Below the pieces are notes generated by a model that saw nothing but the letters and a program-made list of their open reading frames with translations, was not told the origin of the DNA and ran no database searches. A program made the translations under genes and the position numbers. This document shows positions 52,246 through 59,922 of a DNA stretch of 64,000 nucleotides, in pieces (the first letter of the stretch is position 1; every line of letters starts with the position of its first letter). This DNA comes from Sphingobacterium sp. FBM7-1 (GTDB taxonomy: Bacteria > Bacteroidota > Bacteroidia > Sphingobacteriales > Sphingobacteriaceae), in the NCBI RefSeq assembly GCF_020687765.1, contig NZ_JAJEWJ010000005.1:62001-126000 (forward strand), read 5' to 3'.

Positions 52246-52787
52246 CTTCTTTTTTCCCGTAAAAAAGAAGCAAAAACCTCGTCACTTCGGATATTTGACC
52301 TATTGGATAGTGCTAAGGGAGGTTTCTACAAAGGTCAAACATCCGCATGTGACCATAAAAGTTAAGGAGGGGTAGTGCAATATCTTTCAAACGTAAACAT
52401 TCTACGTGTCTCAAAAATTTAATACGCGTCTTATAATAGTCGGATGACTTTTAGGATTAATGTTGGGGTAGTGCGGTGCGTAAATAGAAAGCAATAAACA
52501 TTGCTTTGCGGTTATGCGGAAATAAAACGACCTAGCATTGTTCCGTAGCCAGCTTTACGCAGGATATTCCGTTAAAAACAGAATAATGTTTGAACGAAGT
52601 GAGTTTTATTCTGTTTAGGAATAGACAAGTAAAGGTAGCGGAACGATGCAAGTCTTGACTTTTTGTTTCTTTTTCGTCAAGGAAAAAGAAAGTAAAGAAA
52701 GTTTAGGAATAGACAAGTAAAGGTAGCGGAATGATGCAAGTCTTGACTTTTTTTGATTCCTTTTTTGTCTTGACACAAAAAAGGAAT
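52246..52787 (+). repeat. Composite dispersed repeat, copy 2 (B, A, duplicated A part, hairpins)
   Basis: Fills most of a 635-bp gene-free gap. From the left: hairpin CTTCTTTTTT / AAAAAAGAAG (52246-52270), part B (52282-52380), a unique middle, part A (52508-52690) ending in hairpin TTCTTTTTC / GAAAAAGAA read on the minus strand, a duplicated 50-bp piece of A (52613-52662 repeated at 52701-52750, one mismatch), and a third hairpin ATTCCTTTTTTGT / ACAAAAAAGGAAT (52756-52787). Reverse-complement order equals copy 1. Confidence 0.85.
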
Positions 52788-52817
52788 GCCCCTCCGGCAG
52801 GAGCACTTCTTGATATA

Positions 52818-52831
52818 GGTCAATGCTGACC
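52818..52831 (+). promoter_or_regulatory. Palindrome near the LLM promoter
   Basis: GGTCA-ATGC-TGACC, at the place expected for the -33 element of the -7 box TATTTTTG at 52846-52853. A candidate operator for the following gene. Confidence 0.4.
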
Positions 52832-52845
52832 AAAAAAATCATCCC

Positions 52846-52853
52846 TATTTTTG
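52846..52853 (+). promoter_or_regulatory. -7 box of the LLM flavin monooxygenase gene
   Basis: TATTTTTG, 19 bp before the ATG at 52873, giving a leader of roughly 14-15 nt. No TTTG at the -33 position; a palindrome lies there instead. Confidence 0.55.
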
Positions 52854-52872
52854 TAATAGAAAGGAAAAAGCT

Positions 52873-53910
52873 ATGATTGAATTAGGAATTGGCATGTTTG
52901 GGGATGTACATATCGACCCCGTAACTGGTAAAATGCAATCCGCGGCAAAACGTACGCAAGAAATAATCGAAGAAATTAAATTGATGGATGAGGTGGGGGT
53001 CGATTTCTTCGGAATGGGAGAACACCATCGGGCAGATTATGCAGTTTCTTCTCCTGAAATTATATTGGCTGCTGCTGCCACGGTAACCAAGAATATAAAA
53101 TTGGGCAGTGCGGTATCGGTGATCAGTTCTGCAGACCCTGTAAAACTATTCCAAGACTTCTCAACAGTAGATTTGCTGTCAGACGGTCGTGCGGAGATTA
53201 TGGCCGGTCGCGGATCGTTTATAGAGTCGTTCCCATTATTCGGTTACGACCTGAAAGACTATGCCGAGCTTTTCGAGGAAAAATTAGAACTTTTATTACG
53301 TTTAAACAAGCAGGATACTATTACGTGGTCGGGAAAGTTTCGGAAACCATTGGTTAATCAGGAAGTATTCCCACGGCCAGTAAACGGCTCTTTGCCGATC
53401 TGGGTTGCCGTTGGAGGAACGACCTCCTCGGTAATTCGAGCAGGGAAACTCGGACTTCCCGTCATGTTTGCGATCATCGGTGGCGCCATCGAAAATTTTA
53501 AGCCGCTTTTCGAAGTTTATCAACAAGTCTGGGAAGATAATGGGCACGCGAAAGAAAACTTTCAGGTGGGGGTGCACATGCATGCATTTTTTGGTGAAAA
53601 GGGACAGGATGTGGCTGATCAGTATTACCCTCTTTATGCAGCGCAGATGAACCGGATCGGTGCGTCGAGAGGATGGCCGACGTACCAACGTACACAATAC
53701 GATTTCGGCCGCTCGATTCATGGACATCTGGTTGTCGGAGATGTAAACCAAACTGTAGAGAAGATACTACATGTTATCGAAATGTTTGGTTTAACACGGT
53801 TCTCTGCTCATATGGACGTGGGCAGTCCACATCATAAAGATATGATGAAGGCTATCGAGCTGTATGGTACGCAGATCATCCCTAAGGTAAAAGCCGCTTT
53901 AGAAAAATAA
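52873..53910 (+). CDS. LLM class flavin-dependent oxidoreductase
   Basis: 345-aa luciferase-like monooxygenase with TIM-barrel fold using reduced flavin. Start LGIGMFGDVHIDPVTGKMQS, VDFFGMGEHHRADYAVSSPE near residue 45, IKLGSAVSVISSADPVKLFQ, and the later PVMFAIIGGAIENFKPLF. This subgroup, with VWVAVGGT-like strand at PIWVAVGGTTSS, is often found as stand-alone reductases of unknown substrate. Monocistronic; a nested hairpin follows. Confidence 0.9.
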   Translation: MIELGIGMFGDVHIDPVTGKMQSAAKRTQEIIEEIKLMDEVGVDFFGMGEHHRADYAVSSPEIILAAAATVTKNIKLGSAVSVISSADPVKLFQDFSTVDLLSDGRAEIMAGRGSFIESFPLFGYDLKDYAELFEEKLELLLRLNKQDTITWSGKFRKPLVNQEVFPRPVNGSLPIWVAVGGTTSSVIRAGKLGLPVMFAIIGGAIENFKPLFEVYQQVWEDNGHAKENFQVGVHMHAFFGEKGQDVADQYYPLYAAQMNRIGASRGWPTYQRTQYDFGRSIHGHLVVGDVNQTVEKILHVIEMFGLTRFSAHMDVGSPHHKDMMKAIELYGTQIIPKVKAALEK

Positions 53911-53920
53911 ACAGACACAT

Positions 53921-53961
53921 CTTGGCGTTGTATGGTCGCGGACTATGCATCGCCAAGTTTG
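53921..53961. terminator. Nested hairpin between convergent genes
   Basis: CTTGGCG / CGCCAAG outer stem with inner ATGGTC / GACTAT, followed by TTTGTTT. Lies between the LLM gene and the symporter gene. Confidence 0.6.
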
Positions 53962-53978
53962 TTTAAACATTAAACACG

Positions 53979-55157
53979 CTATTCTTCAGGAGATACGGGC
54001 GGAGCCTTATAAATAGCGTCGAGAACAACTGCGATCGCGCCATCACCAGTCACGTTGCAGGCCGTGCCGAAGCTGTCCATAGCGATATATAGGGAAATCA
54101 TCAACGCTTGATCTTCCACGCTAAAGCCTAATATCGAAGAAACAATGCCTATCGCGGCCATGATGGCGCCACCGGGTACGCCAGGCGCTGCGACCATTGT
54201 AATACCGAGCATACAAATAAATCCAGCCATTTGGAAGAAGTCAATTGGCATACCTTGTAGTAACATTAACGCCACAACACAGGAAACTATTTTAAGCGTG
54301 CTTCCTGCCAGGTGTATCGTCGCACATAATGGGATTACAAAACTAGCAATGCTTTCCTGTATCCCGGTCTTTTTGGTCTGCTGAAGTGTAACGGGTATTG
54401 TAGCGGCCGAAGACTGCGTTCCGAGAGCGGTGAAATAGGCGGGCATCATTGTCCTCAATAAACGAAAAGGATTCTGACCAGAAACGACCCCAGCGATGAT
54501 AAATTGCAACAGTAACCAAACGATGTGCATCAGAAATATAACACCGATTACCTTTAAAAATAACTGAAATATAGTTTCTATTTTCCCGGAATAGGTCATA
54601 TCGAGGAAGATACCGAATATGAATAAGGGTAAAAGGGGGATAATCAATTTTTCAATGAGGAAGGTAACGATCTTTTCAAAATCCTCTGCCGCGCGTAATA
54701 ATGCGGACCGGGGTATCCTAGTTAAGCCGATACCGATTAAAAAAGCGAATACCAGTGCGGGCATAACATCAAAAAATGGAGGAAACTCCACGCGAAAGAA
54801 TGGCAAAAGACTCGTCTCATTTCCGGTGATGGGCGTCGCTATTTGATTTTCCAATAGGCTGGGAAAAATAGCCAAACTGGTCAGGTAAGATGAAAAACCA
54901 GCTGCTAGGGTAGAGCCATATGCTATCAACACTGTATATAAAAGTAACTTTCCAGCCGATTGGCCTAGCTTAGCGATAGCCGGAACGATAAGGCCAACGA
55001 TAATGAACGGGATTAAAAATTTTAAAAGCTCATCAAATAATCCGTTAAAAGTGGCGAAAATGCGACCTATCCAAGTCGGGACGATAAAGCCGAAAATCGT
55101 ACCCAGTATGATAGCGACGACGACTCTGAATAGCAAGTTACCAGTGATTTTTTTCAT
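53979..55157 (-). CDS. Dicarboxylate/amino acid:cation symporter (DAACS family)
   Basis: 392-aa membrane transporter of the GltP/DctA type, taking up glutamate, aspartate or C4-dicarboxylates with protons or sodium. Seen: eight helices and two hairpins, with the substrate loop SFVIPLCATIHLAGSTLKIV (residues ~278-297) and the second hairpin GAAPGVPGG-like stretch MVAAPGVPGGAIMAAIGIVS near 330, and a final DSFGTACNVTGDGAIAVVLD. The NxxxD of the last helix (NVTGD) is intact. Divergent from rlmN, 52 bp gap. Confidence 0.92.
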   Translation of the reverse strand: MKKITGNLLFRVVVAIILGTIFGFIVPTWIGRIFATFNGLFDELLKFLIPFIIVGLIVPAIAKLGQSAGKLLLYTVLIAYGSTLAAGFSSYLTSLAIFPSLLENQIATPITGNETSLLPFFRVEFPPFFDVMPALVFAFLIGIGLTRIPRSALLRAAEDFEKIVTFLIEKLIIPLLPLFIFGIFLDMTYSGKIETIFQLFLKVIGVIFLMHIVWLLLQFIIAGVVSGQNPFRLLRTMMPAYFTALGTQSSAATIPVTLQQTKKTGIQESIASFVIPLCATIHLAGSTLKIVSCVVALMLLQGMPIDFFQMAGFICMLGITMVAAPGVPGGAIMAAIGIVSSILGFSVEDQALMISLYIAMDSFGTACNVTGDGAIAVVLDAIYKAPPVSPEE

Positions 55158-55197
55158 GCGCTAAAATACATTTTATTTTTCCAAAAAATTATTTACC

Positions 55198-55205
55198 TAT
55201 CTTTG
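55198..55205 (+). promoter_or_regulatory. -7 box directly before rlmN
   Basis: TATCTTTG with four bases to the GTG at 55210. Predicts a leaderless mRNA beginning on or near the GTG. The -33 region is only T-rich. Confidence 0.62.
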
Positions 55206-55209
55206 CATT

Positions 55210-56268
55210 GTGGTACAGCAGAGCAAATTAATAGATATCCGAAGTTTAAGTTTGTCCGAATTGAAAGATAAGCTTACGGCGATGGGCGAGCAAGGGTTCC
55301 GGGGCAAACAGATATATGAATGGTTATGGGTCAAATCATGTACAGATTTCGACCAGATGACCAATCTGAGCAAGGGGCTGCGCGAGACGCTGAAAGATAA
55401 CTTTGAGATACGCGCGGTGCAAGTTCGTGCCTCCCAGGTGAGTTCGGATAAGACGATAAAAAATAGCTTTACCCTGTACGACGGAAATGTGATTGAGGGC
55501 GTATTAATTCCAACGCCAGATCGTATGACTGCTTGTGTAAGTTCGCAGGTAGGGTGTAGTTTGACCTGTAAATTTTGTGCTACGGGCTATATGGAACGTA
55601 AGCGGAATCTTCAGGCAGATGAAATCTACGATCAAGTTGTCCTACTTGCCAATCAAGCAGCAGAAAAGTACCGTCAGCCCCTTACCAATATTGTGTATAT
55701 GGGTATGGGTGAGCCACTACTTAACTACCGTAATATGATGAATTCCGTCGAGCGTATAACTGCTCCGGACGGATTAAATATGGCCGCAAAACGCATCACG
55801 GTGTCCACTGCTGGCATCGCTAAGATGATCAAAAAATTGGGTGATGATGAAGTTCGCTTTAATCTCGCGTTATCTTTGCATGCAGCCAATGATGAGAAGC
55901 GTAATCAGATTATGCCGATCAATGAACAAAATTCCCTAGCAGCTTTAGCGGATGCTCTTAAATATTATTACGCTAAAACTAAAAATCCGGTTACCTTCGA
56001 GTACATCGTGTTCCATGATTTTAATGATGAACTGCAGGATGCGAAAGAACTAGCCCGGTTTTGTAAACACGTACCTTGTAAAGTAAATATTATCGAGTAT
56101 AATCCGATAGCATTAGCCGATTTCGTCAATGCGGAAGCAGATAAAATTGAGCAATTTGCAGAATATTTACGTAGCCAGCAGATCGTAACCAATGTACGAC
56201 GTAGCCGTGGGAAAGATATCGATGCAGCCTGCGGTCAACTTGCTATCAAAGAAGAAGCTGCCGTTTAG
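55210..56268 (+). CDS. rlmN: Dual-specificity RNA methyltransferase RlmN
   Basis: 352-aa radical-SAM methyltransferase that makes 2-methyladenosine in 23S rRNA (A2503) and tRNA (A37). The radical-SAM motif CSLTCKFCATG (CxxxCxxC) lies near residue 117, with VSSQVGCS before it, GMGEPLLNYRNM near 166, and the C-terminal catalytic cysteine in DIDAACGQLAI. Start chosen at the GTG at 55210, which is placed by the promoter box; no ATG upstream fits. The 3' end borders a repeat copy. Confidence 0.95.
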   Translation: MVQQSKLIDIRSLSLSELKDKLTAMGEQGFRGKQIYEWLWVKSCTDFDQMTNLSKGLRETLKDNFEIRAVQVRASQVSSDKTIKNSFTLYDGNVIEGVLIPTPDRMTACVSSQVGCSLTCKFCATGYMERKRNLQADEIYDQVVLLANQAAEKYRQPLTNIVYMGMGEPLLNYRNMMNSVERITAPDGLNMAAKRITVSTAGIAKMIKKLGDDEVRFNLALSLHAANDEKRNQIMPINEQNSLAALADALKYYYAKTKNPVTFEYIVFHDFNDELQDAKELARFCKHVPCKVNIIEYNPIALADFVNAEADKIEQFAEYLRSQQIVTNVRRSRGKDIDAACGQLAIKEEAAV

Positions 56269-56309
56269 AGAGCATAACAGTTCACTGGTATCAGTGATAT
56301 TGCCCACAA

Positions 56310-56491
56310 TTGCAATAGCCATCCTTAACCTTAATGGTCACATCTGGATGTTTGACGTAGGTAGAAATCGCCTTTTAGCACTATCCAATATGTCAAATAT
56401 CCGAAGTGAAGAGATTATGGACAAGGCTCATTTTGGTGTCCATGAGCTCACTTCGTCCCGTTTTGCTTTTTTTTGCGGGAAAATGGAAGAT
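56310..56491 (+). repeat. Dispersed repeat part B, copy 3, with a hairpin insertion
   Basis: 56310-56409 aligns with the reverse complement of 52282-52380 (about 85% by hand: shared TTAGCACTATCCAATA, TCAAATATCCGAAGTGA, GGATGTTTGAC). After CGAAGTGA comes 45-50 bp absent from copy 2, framed as a nested hairpin (CGAAGTGA ... TCACTTCG with inner ATGGAC / GTCCAT), then the tail TTTTGC...CGGGAAAA shared with copy 2. It sits between rlmN and comF; open frames crossing it are not part of ComF. Confidence 0.78.
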
Positions 56492-56524
56492 AATATTAAA
56501 TTTGTGTATACCAATTGTAGCGAT

Positions 56525-57220
56525 ATGCAAATTCTATCATACTGGAAAAGCTTTATTTCCTTATTATTTCCACCCTTGTGTGTGTCCTGCGAGAATGTGT
56601 TGTTGAATCAAGAAGCGTTCATTTGTACGATGTGTCACTACCATCTGCCTATAAATGATCATCATGTTTTCTTAATGAATGAGCTCACCCAACGTTTAAT
56701 CGGAAAAGCTCCGATTTATACCGCTGCCGCTTACCTCTCTTTTTCTAAATCTTCTTCCGTGCAATCGATTGTCCATAAACTAAAATACCGGGACGATTAT
56801 CGTATTGGAAAGTATCTTGGAAAATGTTTAGGAAAGCAGCTCCTTCTTTCGCCATACTATGGGAGCTTAGATGTGGTAGTTCCGCTACCGCTTCACGCTA
56901 CGAAAAAGCGTATTCGAGGCTATAACCAAAGTGAATATATTGCTAGGGGTATTGCGGAAGTAATGTCGTTGCCGGTCAATCAGGAGGATTTTATAAGGAC
57001 GATAAATACCGAAACGCAGACGAAGAAAAGCCGCATGGAGCGTTACGACAATCTCGAAGATGCCTTTTCATGTATAACTTCTTCTGTGTTCGAAAACAAA
57101 CACGTATTGCTCGTAGATGACGTGTGCACGACGGGCGCTACGATTGCGTCAGCAGCGCGAACACTCGTTGAGCAGTGTAACTGTAAGGTTTCTGTTGCGG
57201 TATTGGCAATGGCGCGATAG
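56525..57220 (+). CDS. ComF family protein (amidophosphoribosyltransferase-like)
   Basis: 231-aa ComF/GntX protein. Start chosen at MQILSYWKSFISLLFPPLCV; the in-frame stretch upstream is repeat DNA. Zinc-finger-like cysteines occur as CVSCE ... CTMCH at residues ~20-42. The PRTase loop VLLVDDVCTTGATIASAART (residues ~197-216) is intact, and VPLPLHATKKRIRGYNQSEY near residue 118 is the family signature. Homologues take part in DNA uptake or purine salvage-like phosphoribosyl transfer; role here not shown. Confidence 0.9.
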   Translation: MQILSYWKSFISLLFPPLCVSCENVLLNQEAFICTMCHYHLPINDHHVFLMNELTQRLIGKAPIYTAAAYLSFSKSSSVQSIVHKLKYRDDYRIGKYLGKCLGKQLLLSPYYGSLDVVVPLPLHATKKRIRGYNQSEYIARGIAEVMSLPVNQEDFIRTINTETQTKKSRMERYDNLEDAFSCITSSVFENKHVLLVDDVCTTGATIASAARTLVEQCNCKVSVAVLAMAR

Positions 57221-57228
57221 GTTGGCTA

Positions 57229-57612
57229 TTAAGACACCGCTCTCCGGTAAAACAAGATATAACTAAAAAGTGCCATTCCTATTCCCACATAGTCAGCAAA
57301 AATATCCCACCAGTCCGCCTGACGTCCTGTTGACAGGTAATATTGGATGGCTTCTGTACCAAAAGCAAGTATACTGGCAACGAAAAATGAGATTAAGACG
57401 GCTTTTATTTTGGATGGATTGCCAGCAGGTTTTGACAAAGAGCCCAATAACAACAGGACAGTAAAGACAAAAAAGAAACCGCAATGCGCCATTTTGTCAA
57501 ACCCCTCGAAAAAACCCACTCCCGGCATATCATCGGAAGGTAAGCCCATTAGTAACAGCATAAAAATGCCCCAAACGATAGCCCAAATGTAATTCACTAG
57601 GTTTCTCAACAT
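57229..57612 (-). CDS. VanZ family membrane protein
   Basis: 127-aa integral membrane protein with about four helices: NYIWAIVWGIFMLLLMGLPS near residue 6, FFFVFTVLLLLGSL near 50, AVLISFFVASILAFGTEAIQ near 73 with the conserved Gln, and ADYVGIGMALFSYILF near 108. Conserved motifs FEGFDKMAHCGFF and GRQADWWDIFAD are the VanZ signature, though the family's role is unclear. Convergent with comF, gap 8 bp. Confidence 0.9.
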   Translation of the reverse strand: MLRNLVNYIWAIVWGIFMLLLMGLPSDDMPGVGFFEGFDKMAHCGFFFVFTVLLLLGSLSKPAGNPSKIKAVLISFFVASILAFGTEAIQYYLSTGRQADWWDIFADYVGIGMALFSYILFYRRAVS

Positions 57613-57776
57613 GGGGGATAAAAGTCGTATAAATTACGCAGTTTTCAAAGTCATTTTACGTTAACAAAACGTTATTACGTTATAATTGTCGAGGAAAAGC
57701 CACTGTTCTAAATCAGAAGATTAAAAATAATTTTCCTGATAATCAAGGTTATACATGGGTTTGTTTTAGTTTTATA

Positions 57777-57797
57777 GTACTATGCATTGCATAGTAC
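57777..57797 (+). promoter_or_regulatory. 21-bp palindrome, likely PadR operator
   Basis: GTACTATGCA-T-TGCATAGTAC, perfect arms of 10 bp around one base. The TTG inside it (57787-57789) is the -33 element of the padR promoter (-7 box TAACTTTG at 57811-57818, 21-bp gap), so a protein bound here would block transcription. Probably autoregulation by PadR. Confidence 0.75.
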
Positions 57798-57818
57798 AGT
57801 AGAAAACATATAACTTTG
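57787..57818 (+). promoter_or_regulatory. Promoter of the padR operon
   Basis: TTG (57787-57789), 21 bp, TAACTTTG (57811-57818), then seven bases to the ATG at 57826. Predicts a near-leaderless mRNA. Confidence 0.72.
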
Positions 57819-57825
57819 TATTGTT

Positions 57826-58161
57826 ATGATAGCAGAAAACACACAAACCCAAATGCGGAAAGGCATATTAGAATACTGTATCCTTTCCATCATTTCCCGA
57901 GGGGAGATTTATGCTTCAGATATTATAGCGGAACTAAAAAAAGCCCAGCTTCTCGTGGTGGAGGGCACACTGTATCCGTTACTCACCCGTTTGAAAAATA
58001 ATGGATTATTGAGCTATACATGGAAAGAGTCCACTTCCGGGCCGCCTCGCAAATATTATGAAATTACAGCAGAGGGGAAGGCCGTGCTATCTCGGCTAGA
58101 CGTTACATGGAAGGAACTTGTTTTCGCAGTGGAAATCTCTTTGGAAGGACGGAATGACTAA
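57826..58161 (+). CDS. PadR family transcriptional regulator
   Basis: 111-aa winged-helix regulator of the PadR type: RKGILEYCILSIISRGEIYA then IIAELKKAQLLVVEGTLYPL (recognition helix) with LKNNGLLSYTWKES and PRKYYEITAEG (wing). Length and motifs are standard. A palindrome sits over its own -33 box, so it very likely controls itself and the pspC-type gene 33 bp downstream. Confidence 0.94.
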   Translation: MIAENTQTQMRKGILEYCILSIISRGEIYASDIIAELKKAQLLVVEGTLYPLLTRLKNNGLLSYTWKESTSGPPRKYYEITAEGKAVLSRLDVTWKELVFAVEISLEGRND

Positions 58162-58194
58162 TAGAACGCATCTACATATTAATTAAACAAGGTT

Positions 58195-59919
58195 ATGAAC
58201 AAGACAATTATCATAAATATCAACAGCATCGTGTTCCATATCGAGGAGGATGCTTACGATACCTTACGGTCGTATATGATTGATATTAAAAAGCATTTCG
58301 GGAATACAGCGGAGAGTAAGGAAATACTGGAAGATATAGAAAACCGTATCGCGGAAATGTTTAACGAACATATACAAACGGGGCGTAAAGAAGTTATCAA
58401 TTTGGATGACGTACAACGAGTTATTGGACAAATGGGACATGTGCGTGATTTTGAAGAAAGCGCTGACAGTGTCGGTGGGCAGCATTACGAGCAAGAGGCA
58501 CGTGTCGGACCATCCCCTCAGGTAGACTATATGAGCAAAAAATTAATGCGCGATCCGGACGACAAAATAATTGGCGGTGTATGTAGCGGACTAGGACATT
58601 ATTTTGGTATAGACGCTGTCTGGCTGCGCGTTATATTGGTGGTTTTCTGCTTAGTCGGTGGTTCGGGTGTATTGATCTACATTGTGCTCTGGTTGGTGAT
58701 GCCTATGGCCGAAACGCGAGCCGATAAAATGGCTATGCGAGGGGAAGAGCCTAATCTGCAGAATTTTAAAAAATCATTCGATGAAGAGACTCGGAGCTTT
58801 TCCGAAACTTTTTCTAGCACAGGAGAGCATATTGGTCGGGGCGTACGTAGTGCAGGTAATTTACTGAGCGGTTGTTTGGGGCTGATCGGGAAAATGATTG
58901 CCTGGATTATGTTGGTGTCCGCAGGGTTAACCTTACTGGGGCTTTTCATCTTTTACATTTTTAATGTGATGAACATTTTCGGACTTGAGAATCCGATGTT
59001 TTTTCCGCCACTGAGAGGATTAGCTACGCAAGAAGCCTTTATTGCGGTGACGTTTGGTTTTTTGGCTATTTCTATACCATTTTTTGCATTGTTTTTTTGG
59101 CTTATTCGGATTCTATTTAGCGTCGAAAAGTTAAATAATTATATGATGTTGACCATGTTTGCTGTATGGATTGTGTCCATTGTCGGTATTATTTATTATT
59201 GTATAGCCGTTTCACAAGATTTTCGGGAAAAGAGCACGGTCAATGTACAAAAAAGCTTGCAACCACAGGAAGTTTATTATTTCACCGAGAAAGATATTCG
59301 TGTATTGGATGCTAGTGAGCAGAACTCGCTAAAATCAAAATTCAATATACAACTAGACGGACAGGATTTGCGAAATTACCTGCATCGTGACATTAACATC
59401 TATTTTGAGAGCATTGATTCTTTGAGTCAGCCCTATATACAGTACAGTTATTCTGCGAAAGGAAAAACCTATCAATTGGCTTCTGAACGTGCGCGCAATA
59501 TTGTCTATGAGGCTATTCAAGAACAGAAGACCATTTTATTCCCAAGCCACTTTTTGTTGACGAAAAACACTTTGGAAAGAGATCAACAAGTAACTGTAAC
59601 GGTGTATTTACCGCAAGGTGCAAATGTGGTGCTCCAAAAAGAAATAGAGCATAAAATTCGAGATATTTCTTATTGGGAATGCCGCGAAAACTATCCTAAT
59701 GATCAACAGAAGTATACGGAATGGACGATGTCTGACGCCGGATTACGGTGTGCCCAACCCACCCAGTCAGAAGAAGAGGAAGTAAAATCGGAAAAGAAAG
59801 CGTTATTGGATGGCGTAGAGATAAAGAAAGATTCGGTTATCCATATCGACGGTTCGAATGTGACTATCGAAGTGAAAGACAATAGCCTTAAAATCAACAC
59901 GAAGAAAGAAAAAAGCTAA
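58195..59919 (+). CDS. PspC-domain membrane protein with an N-terminal conserved domain
   Basis: 574-aa protein. Residues ~1-95 form a soluble domain (IIININSIVFHIEEDAYDTL, GRKEVINLDDVQRVIGQ) found with PspC in Bacteroidota. The PspC domain follows (DPDDKIIGGVCSGLGHYFGI, then one helix), then three to four more helices up to residue ~345, then a long C-terminal extracytoplasmic domain (QQVTVTVYLPQGANVVLQKE, LLDGVEIKKDSVIHIDGSN) that looks like the anti-sigma-type/DUF2807-like beta fold. PspC proteins sense membrane stress. In an operon with padR before it and an outer-membrane barrel gene after it (3 bp). Confidence 0.88.
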   Translation: MNKTIIININSIVFHIEEDAYDTLRSYMIDIKKHFGNTAESKEILEDIENRIAEMFNEHIQTGRKEVINLDDVQRVIGQMGHVRDFEESADSVGGQHYEQEARVGPSPQVDYMSKKLMRDPDDKIIGGVCSGLGHYFGIDAVWLRVILVVFCLVGGSGVLIYIVLWLVMPMAETRADKMAMRGEEPNLQNFKKSFDEETRSFSETFSSTGEHIGRGVRSAGNLLSGCLGLIGKMIAWIMLVSAGLTLLGLFIFYIFNVMNIFGLENPMFFPPLRGLATQEAFIAVTFGFLAISIPFFALFFWLIRILFSVEKLNNYMMLTMFAVWIVSIVGIIYYCIAVSQDFREKSTVNVQKSLQPQEVYYFTEKDIRVLDASEQNSLKSKFNIQLDGQDLRNYLHRDINIYFESIDSLSQPYIQYSYSAKGKTYQLASERARNIVYEAIQEQKTILFPSHFLLTKNTLERDQQVTVTVYLPQGANVVLQKEIEHKIRDISYWECRENYPNDQQKYTEWTMSDAGLRCAQPTQSEEEEVKSEKKALLDGVEIKKDSVIHIDGSNVTIEVKDNSLKINTKKEKS

Positions 59920-59922
59920 TAT

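Noticed and set aside
56192..56524. In-frame extension upstream of ComF
   Set aside because: Overlaps the rlmN end and the dispersed repeat; ComF homology begins at the ATG at 56525.
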